A model generated the notes under the pieces. The model did no database searches. It was not told the origin of the DNA and saw nothing but the letters and a program-made list of their open reading frames with translations. From contig CM024760.1 in the NCBI GenBank assembly GCA_014218235.1, positions 70,000,961 to 70,064,960 on the forward strand: a stretch of 64,000 nucleotides of DNA, written 5' to 3'. Of this stretch, positions 54,175-64,000 are shown one piece after another (position 1 is the first letter of the stretch; each line of letters opens with the position of its first letter). The DNA is from Colocasia esculenta. Taxonomy: Eukaryota > Streptophyta > Magnoliopsida > Alismatales > Araceae. Made by a program: the position numbers and the translations under genes.

Positions 54175-57100
54175 TGTAAGGACCTCGAATTTTGCTGCAT
54201 TATTGCATGTAAATAATTCGTGTCGTATGTGTACGTATGTATGTATCTACGTATGTAGTAATTAGTATACTTATGTGTGTATGTGTATAATTTAGGTATA
54301 AATAATGTATGTATTGCTTGATGGTAGTGTGTGCACAAAACTATATAGATATTACATGTATATATGCATGATGTACATGTGTTTCTGCATGTTTTAGACT
54401 TCTGGCCGAAGGCCAGATTGGCGTCAATCCCATAGCCGTTGATGTGGTGTCAGCGTCAACCCCATGGACGCCAACACTAATCCCAGCGTCCAACGATGTG
54501 GACGCCAACTTCTCTGACCTGCATGCGTTGCAGAGCCCAGATTCCGGAGCAAGCTACCCCAACCATTGGGGAGCTGTCTCCAACGGTCTGAATGGGGTTC
54601 ACATCACCATTTGCGGTCAGAGAAGCCTCTCCCATATATCTAAACCCGAATTTGCTCCCCAACCCCTCTCCTTGCCTTTTTACAAGAGAGAAAAAAGAAG
54701 AGAACCCTAGAGGTCTGTGAGGAAAACCCCACTCTTTGCATCCCTAAATTCGAACTTCTGGAGCTTGATCCGGCCACCTGCTGCTTCAAGGAGTTTGCTG
54801 GATCGACGAGGAAGGCTTCCCCGACCTCGGCTTGCTGTGGAGACTGCTCAGAACCCGGAGTAAAGCTTTTCTAAGAGCTTCTTGGGACAGCCCCAGGAGA
54901 GCTTCACCGAGCCCTAGATCCATTGGTGTAATTTTCTAGAGTAAGTACCCTACTCATACATCCCTGTATGTGTCTAGGATGGTTTTACAATTTTTATGAA
55001 TTTTCCCTCGTCGGTCCTAGACCCCCAATTCACCCCATCTTTGGAGCTCGGGTCTGTGTTTTGCACAGACCTGACATTGACGGCAATGTCCCTTGTCGCT
55101 AAGATCATGCTTAGCGTCCATCGGCTATGCCGTTTACCTTGAATTAGCGGCCAGAGACCGCCGCCAAGTTCATCTGGACAGAACAGTGACCTGTTCTGCC
55201 CTTCTATACAACTATTTTCGATATGTTTTCACGATGAGGATATACTGTAAACCATTTATATGCTATGTATATTGTTGATGTGATGGATGTGGTGTGTGGA
55301 TGGATTATCACGAATGATGGACTTAATTATTTCATGAAGATACATGTTGATGAGTTTTTGATCTTGTTAAACCATGTTTGCATGATTTAGGACAAGTCTG
55401 AATGCCCTAATTTGTGAGGATTATGCATGTGAGGTTCAGTCCCTGTTCTAAATTTCTAAGATTATTCCCATGCTTTGTGAATTATTGCAAATTTGTTAGG
55501 AAAATAGAAATCATGCTAGGTCATGATAAATCTTCCATAAATTAATGGATTGTCCAATAAATTCAGGAATAAATTCTGTGGTTCCATGCCTGTTAGGGTT
55601 CAGACAGTGAGTGGTTAAAACTGTGCTTGTGTTTAACTCCATGTTAAATCGAATTATGCTAGCATGTGAAATTAGTTTTAGATTTTCTGTAATTCCGTTT
55701 TAGTTCAGAAAAATCTGAAAATTTGCATGAGGAAATCCACCCGAAATAGCATGTGGTTAAAATTTCAGGTCATTTGGACCAGCATTTAATGTAATATGAA
55801 TTTCCATGTAAATGTGAATTTATGCATGCCAATGTGAAACAATTCGATTTAGGTGTAATCCGACCTGATCGGTGATATTTTCCTGAATGTAGATTTTGAA
55901 ATCTGTAGTGTCATGTTAGGAAAATAGAGAATGTGAATGTGAGAGAGAAGGTAATAGAATGAGAGTGATATGTGTAACCCATGTGTAAAATCGGTAAAAT
56001 GTGTAAGTGTAAATTGTGCCAAGTGTGACATTGCTTCCACAGAGGGCAGTGGAACCGTATCGGGAAAAGTCCCCTGAGAAGGTTCAATGTGTAAGTGACC
56101 CTAAGGGCATTAGGGGAAATCCTGGAGGTGGACAAGTACCACTGGTTAGGGTGGAGACTTGTTCTCCCCGGTCTGCGCAGTCCAAGAGTCGCCATTGTAT
56201 TGCCTAGATGGCGTCTATGTGATGTGATTTGTTGTGTCCTTCTTTGGTGGTTTGGACTAGTGTCACGGCAGTAAATGTAAAAGTGTAAATGTGCATGTGT
56301 TCATGTGTTAATGTGAAGTGAACAATGTGTAATGTATGTGTAAAGTGCAATTTATGTGATTGGAAAATTTGGTAAAGAAAATGTGAACCAAAATGTGAGG
56401 ATATGATATTGTAATCCATGTTGTGACAAATCTGAAACCATGTTAAATCAGTAGCTTCATTATGTTAGGATCATGTTTTATGTGTAAATGCCTAGAATCC
56501 ATACTAGGGACAATTAACAAGTATGTGCACAATTCCATGTTTGGTTGTTCACATGTTGTATTTTAAATGACATTGTAGCTCTCATGTGTAGGGTTATGGT
56601 TGCTAAATCATGTGAAAACCAGCAAGTTTAAAGTATGTAAAATATTCTGTACATGCACAAGAATGTGTAGATTCCATGCTAGTGTGTTTTGTTTCATGTA
56701 CGTAGGATAATCATGCTAAGTGCTTTCATGTTTTAGTTAAAACAAAGTAGAATTTCATGAGTAGGAATGATTAGAGAACACGTGTTAGGAATTTATCTTG
56801 ATAAGGAAATCTGAAAGCATGCATCATGTTTACTTATATAATTATCATGATTGTTATTCATTTCAAACGTTAAGCATGATACATGTTGAGTTTTGCGATT
56901 GTGTGTGTAGAGCCTACTATGACATGTACGTGTATGGTATGAGTGGTGTTACTTGCTGAGTCTTTAGACTCACTACTTGCTTCGGTGTACAGGTGTAGTT
57001 GGTGACGTGGCACCGTTGGAGGAGACGGTGGAGACGGACTCTGAGCGCGGAGATTAGTCTTTGAGTACTTTGTGACTTTTGCATTTCATAGTATGTAAAT

Positions 57101-57399
57101 TGAACGTAGTATTAGCGTTATCATGGAAAGAATGTATAATGGTGGACATCTATGTATTTAATTTTCAGCAATTTAAATTATGTGAACCTTTAAGTTCTTT
57201 AATGTTATTGCAATTTCATGTATGCTAAATGTGGATGATGAATGAATGAAGACAGCAGTTCTTTTTACTTCCGCTACTCTGTTCTATATTCACGTGTATC
57301 TCAGCTGAATGTATTGTTGGGTGAATGTCCCACTGTGATGACGCTTGCTATACCGACGTGGGTTGGTATAACCGTACCGGTATAATGAGGGCCGTCACA
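54175..57399 (+). repeat. 3' LTR of G2
   Basis: This 3225-bp LTR is colinear with the 5' LTR and about 35 bases shorter through scattered one- and two-base deletions. The U5 hairpin is at 57349-57370. Confidence 0.95.
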
Positions 57400-57404
57400 C
57401 CTTT

Positions 57405-57806
57405 CACCAGGATCCAAACACCTTTCTCGTTGAGGGCTATCTCTCCATTGGGCATTTCCGTCTCATTGGACTAGAGAATCCTCACCAGGACCTCCGAAGT
57501 CTCCGTATCCCGTGGATTCTCTCACACAGTGGACTAAGCGGTTGTACCACCCCGGAGACCCGTGCTAGTGTACCCATATTGTGAGGGAGTGTGCTTAGTG
57601 AGCCCGAAGTTCTCATCTTACCCATTAGGCCCATACCCACTTTGGAGTGCAATATTTCAATAAAATCCACATTGAACCATATTGAACAATTAATTGGATG
57701 TAAGCATCCCCAAGTGTTTGATTAAAAGCCATTAACTTCTTCTCTCAAACTTGTTTGAGAGGTTGCTTGTTAGTTGTTTGTTAATCGACCTTTGTGTTTA
57801 AATTGC
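57405..57806 (+). other. Leader of E, part 2
   Basis: The continuation of the E leader after G2 reaches the gag ATG at 57807. I see no separate gene in it. Confidence 0.55.
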
Positions 57807-59443
57807 ATGTTGCTTCGTTCAGGCCGATCTCTCGAAATGGCCAAGTACGAGAATGTGGGTTATCAAGAAGATATTTATGATGAGGTGCATGACTCCATGG
57901 AATCCCTTCCACAACTCCCCAATGCACCCCATGCTGGTCCATCCACTTCGCATGTTCATGCGGTGGATTCACAATCTCCCCACCTCTCCCCGAGGCATGT
58001 CACTGGAAATGCCTCCACTTCTATCGAACTATCCCAACTTGTGGACCTCCTTTAGAACCTCCAACCCTCTCAACTTCAGGAGGTTCTCTCCACCCAAACA
58101 CGGGTGTCTTCGATGAACCCACTCGCGACCCGACGGTTCGAGCCTCCCCTGCCCCCTCCCGGCCAATTCCATTACTCACTATCACCCCCACAGTCCTGTT
58201 GGGAGGCCTTCTCTTGTCCGGCCAAGCCCCACCACGGCAAGGCCCACTTATCCCCCTCGGCTCCGGCCCACATCGCTGCACCCGCTGGCACACCTCCCCG
58301 TTATAATTCTATTCAAGTGAGTGCACCCCACCTCATTCTTCCGGGGTGCCTCCCAATCATCCTCCGATCAACTCACCCAAGCCCTCTTGGAGAAGGTGAG
58401 TCGTTTGGAGCAGGATCTGAAAAGGGTGTCCGCACCCAAAAACTCCTTTGAACTGGCACTTCCTTCTATGCCAGTCTTTCACCTTCCCCCTTCCGAACTC
58501 CCAGTCTACCGCCGCTACAATGGTAGTGGCAATCCATTTGTACATATCAAGGAATTCATGTACAAATCCTCCTTCTGGCAAAACAGCAATCGTGCCCTTT
58601 CTTTCTCTTCCGCTGATCTTTAGATGGGCCCGCCCTCGAGTGGTTTTACTCTCTGGAGCCCACAGACGCCGAATATTTTGAAGCAGTTTTAAAGAAGTTT
58701 CTGCAGAGGTACAGGGACCGGGTTGGTCCCGCATTGTCTATCACTGATCTTATGGCTGAGAGGATGAAGTTAGACGAGGATTTTGTGCACTATGCTGACC
58801 GATGGAGAGCTATGGCTGAGAGGCTAAGGAACCCATTGTCTGAAACTAAACAAGTTAAAATGATCACTGCGAATGCCACACCACAATTCAGACATATTCT
58901 TGCAATGAACAAGCTAACAACCATGGAGGAGTTGTACGAGAGGGCCCGTTATATCCAGACCCAACTGAAGGACTCTCCTATCATGGCTATGTTTGAGCCG
59001 AAGGCACGGATGTTCAAGAAGAGCAATGGTACTCCCCCTACTGGTGGTCCCACGATTGAGGGGGTTATGCAAAATGAGCAGGTGAGTGCTATGGGCAACC
59101 CAAGCTCCTCCACCTACCACCCAAACCCAAAGTCCAGGCCTTAACACCGCAACAACCAGCCTTTAGGCCAAACAACCCTCCAAGGGCACCACCTCAACAA
59201 CCTCAGTAGCCCCAACAACCCTAATATCAACAAGCTCATCCACCACCTCCTCATATCGTCAAGCCCCACAGCCTCAGTACCGCCAACCTCCTCCTCCCCA
59301 ATACCAACAATGGCAACCAGCACCTCCACAACAACCTCCACAGTACAACCAAGTCCCTCCCCCAAGCACCTATGATGCCCAACAGTACAGACGTCCCCCC
59401 TGGCCCAAGAAGAGCCTACTACCCTCCACTGCCGGAGACCTTA
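57807..59443 (+). pseudogene. E gag (Tat/Ogre-type), first part
   Basis: Starting at MLLRSGRSLEMAKYENVGYQ, this has a Pro/Ser-rich N-terminus, a coiled-coil-like LTQALLEKVSRLEQDLKRV, and then the Retrotrans_gag domain: LPVYRRYNGSGNPFVHIKEF, GPALEWFYSLEPT, FLQRYRDRVGP, DLMAERMKLDEDFVHYADRWR and ITANATPQFRHIL. A Pro/Gln-rich stretch follows. A TAG at 58053, frameshifts near 58320 and 58620 and a TAA at 59142 break it. Solo LTR C interrupts it at 59444. Confidence 0.82.
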
Positions 59444-62416
59444 TGTCATGCCCCGACGCGGAATATCGGAGCGCGAAGGCAGTTGCAAGAAAAAGGTATA
59501 GAGCGAGTACTAGACATCAACCATTGCACAGTGAATAATACTAAAGCGAATCTTTCTCATTAATAACTTTTCAAATGTCTAGTTACAACCACTAATATCA
59601 GAGCCATTCTATAGGGCCCAATTACATTGCAATAGAAGGAAATAACTAACTACAACTCTATGATAACATAATGACTCGAGAGTACTCCTGGCTTCACTCT
59701 TGGTCATTCCCTTCCTCGTGAGTGTATGTGTCATCCTCGGTCTCACCTGAGAACACAACATCAAATAATGTAGGGTGAGCGATAACGCCCAGTAGGACTT
59801 AAATCTCAGGCTCAAGCAGGCTTTAAGTAATTAACGCATTTAATGGCAGAGTATCTAAAGATAGCAGGTACAAGAGAGTCAAAATATAGCAAGAGATAGC
59901 ACACAGGTAACAGGATAGTACAATAGCACGAGATCGAGTATAGTTTCCAAAAGTAGCACAAGTATCGAGTATAGCACGAATAGAAAGATGGCCATAGCAC
60001 AACTAGCACAAGTATAATAATAGCACGACGAGTATAGCACTTGTTTGTCATTCTAAATATCGAGAGTATAGCACTTGTTTGTCATTCTAGACATCGAGAG
60101 AGTATAGCACGTTTTGTGTTTTGATTGTCATATAGATAGTCGAGATAGATAGCACTTGAGTGTAATGCCAAACACTCTGATCATTTAACTCCCATGGGCA
60201 CTAGCACTTTCGGGCGCACATCCTAGGACCAGATCGGCCCTTTAAATATTGCCAAGCATGGTTATATTGTATCTTTAGACAATCAGTCAATGGCCAATAT
60301 AGAGTACCAAAATAGTTAAGATCACTAGATGAATAGACGAGATAGTAGAGAGAACGAGAATAGACGAGCAAGTAGAGTATAGATGATAGCTAAGGGTACA
60401 TTACGTAAAACACGAGTAAATAGGCGATATAACAGTTGCACAACACGGCATGTCATATTGGCAGTCAGTGGAATTCACGATCTTTCCGCTGGCCATGTTA
60501 TGCACAAGTCCAGAGGTCCGACGTGATTCAAGGTAAGAGCGAACTTCTAATAGCCGTTTGGATCATATTGATCCCTAAAGGTGTAATGGGTGTTAGGGTA
60601 CAACCGGCTGGTCAACCATGTGAGAATCCATGATCAGAGGAGACTTATAGAGGCCTTGTGCAAGGGTTCACTAGTCCAACGAAAGGAATATCCGACGGAG
60701 AGTTCACCACAAGCCAAGTAAAGTGTGTATATAAAAACAGGTGCTCGACATTCTAGAGGAATTCTAGAATAGTGGAGCGTCGATATCGGTATATAAACAA
60801 CGCAAGAAATGAATCAATCCTTTAAAATAGGGCAATTAATATACTTTTTGTAATAATTGCCAGATACATTATGAGATATTTTATGCCAAATTTCAGCCAT
60901 ATATAGATGGTTCATGAGCGTGCATGTGTAAGAGAAATCATAGATAGAAAAGAGTCGTGAATATGTATTTTAAAGCATTCAATATAGCTCCATTAAAACA
61001 TGTGTTTTTACTGCGTGTATGACTGTTAAAAGACGTAAGAATATTGTAGAAAGTGAGAGTAACAAATTTTATGGGTTTTCATGCAAAATCCTATGATCGC
61101 GACGTAGGCCAGTAAGGGTTGCGAAAGGGTCAGGCAGATCGCGACAGGGCCTGAAAAGGGTCGCGACAGGGCTGCCAGGACAGAAGGCCAGAACGCGACG
61201 TAGGGTACTGTCGCGTTCAGAAGTGACAAGGGAAGCGTCGCGACGGGCTTGAGAACGCGACATGTCGGGCCGTCGCGTTCTCAGGTCCGTGGCCTGAGTC
61301 TGACAGAGTTCTGCTCTGTCTTGGATTGCGGTCCAAAAATATCAGATTTTGATACAGGGTCGTTCAGAAAATCATAACTAATTGTATACACGATGAAAAA
61401 TCATGAAACTAGTGGCAAATGAAACTAGACATGTGAGAGTACTTCCAGTAAATAGGAATTAGAGAGAGAGCATGGTTCATATAGGGTTTGAACATGAGCA
61501 AGAACGAGTTATTCAGAACATAGCACAAAGAGAAAGATTGATTAAATTCGATCAGTATGCTCGATGAAATTTAGGGCTTTTAGGGGCAAAAGATCCCTAA
61601 CAACATGAAGTATCTACAGCAAGAAGTTCGTAGCATGGGATCAAGTATTCATAGATATTTGAATTAAACATGATGTCTCGGGGTTATCATGTTTACAGAT
61701 CTTCTAAAATCAAGAACAAAAGATTGGCTCGATGAAAAAGAGGGAATCTAGAGGGCTTTTGTTCTGGTGATTGGAACTACCCACAGACGAGTTTAATTTA
61801 ATTTTGCTCATGAGAATGCCTACCTTTGACTCGATTTATCTTCTAGGGCATAGAACTCCAAGAACGAAGGAAGAAGCTTGATGGATCTTCCTCTCCTCGA
61901 TTTCTCCTCCTCCTTGGCCTCTTCTCCACGTCCAAGAACCCCTTTGCACGAGCTAGGGCCGGCCATGAGGGTTTAAGAGGTGTATTTATATAAATAAGAG
62001 TTCTTATTCCTACTACTACTCAAATTCCTCTTAATTACGAGATTTCCTAACTCCACCTTTCCTCTCTTGCTTTCCAATCTCTAATTGGGTTAGGATAGTA
62101 TCTAAATTCGTGCTAGACTATATGGAGTAGGTTTAGGAATCCAATTCCAACTCTAATTGTCACTTTTTTTGCTTTAATAACCCCTTTCCAATTAGGAGAT
62201 AATTAAACTCCGAATTTAGGGTATTTTCTTATTATTCTCCCTTTGTAAATTCATATTTTTGACCCAATAAGTTCTAGAGGATCCATTAAGCAAAGCCCAC
62301 TACTCTTTTCCATTTAATGGGTTTTATTTAATACTCTTTTCATTGAATATCCCTTTAGCTGAGTTTTTAATTTATTATTTAAATTTTTATTTTTCTCAAA
62401 AATTCAGGTTGCTACA
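59444..62416 (-). mobile_element. Solo LTR C (same class as A and B)
   Basis: The plus strand starts TGTCATGCCCCGACGCGG and ends GGTTGCTACA, flanked by CCTTA (59439-59443 and 62417-62421). There is no coding region. A CGCGACG array lies at 61095-61285, and a palindromic TATTTATATAAATA at 61983-61996 may be the minus-strand TATA box. It is similar in length (2973 bp) to B. Confidence 0.95.
61095..61285. repeat. CGCGACG quasi-palindrome array in solo LTR C
   Basis: Units such as AACGCGACGTAGGG...GTCGCGTTC and AACGCGACATG...CCGTCGCGTTC repeat about five times. They have the same words as in LTR A. Confidence 0.8.
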
Positions 62417-62421
62417 CCTTA

Positions 62422-63320
62422 CCTGACATTTTCAATGCTCTGATGGCCGCCAATGCACTCACCTTGCCAAGGGAACGGCTACAATGGCATTCCCAATGTT
62501 GATACCTCGTGGTATTGCGCTTTCCACCGGGACCAGGTCATACTCTGGAGGCATGCTTCCATTTCAAAGACTATATCTATTATTTGAATGATAATGAAGG
62601 GATAGACTGGGAGGAGATGAGGAAGTATATTGTCGAGATGAAGACAAGGAGACCGCCCAGGCAAGACCAGCAACAACAGCAACAACAACCCCCGTAGTAG
62701 CCCCATGCACCCGTACAACAGCCCAATATGGGCATTGTCCAAAACCCACTCTCGGAGCCCCAGGCTCCAAATCAGCAAGTGAACGCCCTTAGGGCGTCTA
62801 CCCGCACTGAAAGCACACCCGGCAGGCCGATGGAAGTATCCTCCACCTCTACCTCTACCCCCCAATCCTCTTTCACTCTACCCCCATTCATACGTACACC
62901 CACTCCCTCTAACCCACTACCTTCCTTTCTCCACATCCCCACAACTGCCACACACCGTACACCACCCTCTAGTCAACCACACAACCCGCCCCTCATCTGC
63001 CAACCACCCGTAGCTCCAACAACACAACCACCCCATCCTCAAGCCCCCTTTCTACGCAATGCCACAACCACACCACCACAGACCAACCACCCACTCATAC
63101 ACACACCACCCACCACCTTGCAACCACCATCCAACCCACCTCTCCTCCGCACACCACCAACCGCACACCTCATTACCCCCAACCACCAAGCTCCCTTCCT
63201 ACGTACTCTGATTCCACCCCCAGTGCGGAAAGTTTTCAACTGCCGCACCAAATGTTCAACCCTTAACCCCCTACTTCTCCTCCCTCTTCCATTTCTCCGG
63301 CCACGGCAAGTATAGCAGGA
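62422..63320 (+). pseudogene. E gag, second part: zinc-finger-like region and Pro/Thr-rich linker
   Basis: After C, gag goes on with PDIFNALMAANALTLPRERLQ, then GPGHTLEACFHFKDYIYYLND, the remnant of the GHxTExC-type zinc finger of Tat-type Gag (first Cys position not clear). A Gln-rich run RQDQQQQQQQPP follows, with two TAG codons at about 62695-62700. The next stretch to 63315 is extremely Pro/Thr/His-rich and probably a disordered linker. Confidence 0.75.
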
Positions 63321-63906
63321 GACAACTCTGAGGAAACAATGGTGCTCTGGAGCAGGCAGATTTTCAATCGTATATTCCCGCAGCAAGAACAGTCACCCCT
63401 TCCCCAAGAGGAAGAAGCCCCAACCAAGGAGTCCATCCTAGGGACTCAATATGATCTGCTTAAGCATCTGGACAAGACACCGGCCATGGTATCTATCTTA
63501 GAACTGATCAAGAGATCGTCGGTACACCAAGAAGACCTCATGCACTACTTACAGAAGGTCATGGTGAATGAAGATCTGCCGGTGAACCAGATCAGTGTAG
63601 TGTTAACTCCCACGAGGCAGCACCCGGCAATAGAATTCCACGAAGATGAGCTAGCACCCGTCGAATATCAAAGATATGCCTTATTCTTGACTGTGAAAAT
63701 CAATGGTATCAGTGTGTCTCAATGCCCAGTGGACACCAGAGATTCAATCAATGTCGTATCTTTGGACACATTAAATTTTTGTGGGGTCACACTATAGTCG
63801 GTACGACCCTCCTCCATCAATGTCACGGCCTACGATAACACTAGTAGGCCGCCAAAGGGAGTGGTCGCATTGAAGGTTGGGCTGGGCCTGTCCTTTACTG
63901 AGATGG
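63321..63906 (+). pseudogene. E protease region
   Basis: The open frame 63339-63797 has LDKTPAMVSILELIKRSS and LPVNQISVVLT, then ALFLTVKINGISVSQCPVDTRDSINVVSL. The last block is at the retropepsin active site, but reads DTRD where D-(S/G/T)-G-A is expected, so activity is lost. A TAG follows at 63796. The frame continues with VTAYDN...ALKVGLGLSFTEMV to the edge of LTR L. Confidence 0.75.
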
Positions 63907-64000
63907 TGTGATACCCCGAAATTTCATTCGTTTATATTGTACATGTGTATTTACTTGTTGTGTGTATAGCATGTGTATTCAATTGTGCATATTACCATTT
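63907..64000 (+). mobile_element. Start of another gypsy-type LTR, L
   Basis: TGTGATACCCCGAAATTTC resembles the start of G-family LTRs (TGTAAGGCCCTCGAATTT), and E coding sequence stops exactly here. The candidate target duplication is GATGG (63902-63906). The rest is outside the window. Confidence 0.5.

Larger units (their letters stand above)
45999..57399 (+). mobile_element. Ty3/gypsy element G2 (Tekay/Del-like), complete layout
   Basis: LTRs at 45999-49258 and 54175-57399 run from TGTAAGG to GTCACA and are flanked by CCTTT (45994-45998 and 57400-57404). The internal region of 4916 bases is colinear with that of G1: PBS, gag with two intron-like segments, protease, RT, RNase H, integrase, chromodomain-like tail and PPT. 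Many one- or two-base deletions break the coding frames and also separate the two LTRs. Confidence 0.97.
43907..63906 (+). mobile_element. Ty3/gypsy element E (Tat/Ogre-type), with G2 and solo LTR C nested inside
   Basis: A 5' LTR (43907-45349), a PBS, a leader of about 1 kb, gag and a protease region read on the plus strand. They are continuous once G2 and C with their target duplications are removed. The Gag and protease sequence and the PBS type fit the Tat/Ogre branch without chromodomain. RT and later domains are not seen because another LTR, L, starts at 63907. The element is broken by stops and frameshifts. Confidence 0.8.

Noticed and set aside
1..64000. Endogenous pararetrovirus or other viral insert
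   Set aside because: All RT-bearing units have an integrase with LTRs or a LINE layout. No movement protein or coat-like protein was seen.

Overview
The window is a stretch of plant nuclear repeat DNA, made almost wholly of nested retrotransposons. I see no host gene, tRNA, rRNA or CRISPR array. Signs of a flowering plant are: LTR elements primed by initiator tRNA-Met (TGGTATCAGAGC next to LTR ends), chromodomain Ty3/gypsy elements of the Tekay/Del type, a Tat/Ogre-type gypsy gag-pro, Sirevirus-like Copia elements with repeated polypurine tracts, and a plant LINE with a zinc-binding tail leading into RNase H. The species cannot be told from this sequence. Element letters (A, B, C, D, E, F, G, H, I, J, K, L, M, S, G1, G2) are my own labels.

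Left part (1-34274). A minus-strand LINE (1 to about 5163) lies in a gypsy-type LTR, A (about 5164-9926). A also holds solo LTR S (5662-8954, TSD AGTAT). A sits in a plus-strand Copia LTR, F (9927-10997), which sits in a minus-strand Sirevirus-like Copia, D (gag at 11000-12450, PBS at 12559-12570). D's 5' LTR begins at 12573 and ends at 34274. It is split by the 16.9 kb gypsy G1 (13017-29897, TSD AGATT) and by solo LTR B (29955-32916, TSD CATAT). G1 is itself split inside its reverse transcriptase by K (18875-24748, TSD GGTTT), a gag-only Copia derivative.

Middle (34275-43906). This is a mosaic of Copia/Sirevirus LTRs in both orientations (G, H, I, J, M) with little coding sequence. Several carry dense arrays of short imperfect palindromes.

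Right part (43907-64000). A Tat/Ogre-type gypsy element, E, starts with a 1.44 kb LTR and a PBS, and carries gag and protease. It is split in its leader by the second Tekay-like element G2 (45999-57399, TSD CCTTT) and in gag by solo LTR C (59444-62416, TSD CCTTA). Another LTR, L, starts at 63907 and runs off the end.

Most notable observations: (1) G1 and G2 both have two short, AT-rich, GT-AG, phase-0 intron-like segments at identical places in gag, with stop codons inside, so only spliced RNA could give full Gag-Pol. (2) Nearly every LTR family here carries its own array of short imperfect palindromes, the clearest being about twelve copies of a 25-nt inverted repeat at 42669-43129. (3) A hairpin just before the LTR end is kept in all five G-family LTR copies. 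Almost all coding regions are broken. Stops in G1 are mostly C-to-T or G-to-A changes, while G2 is broken mostly by one-base deletions.
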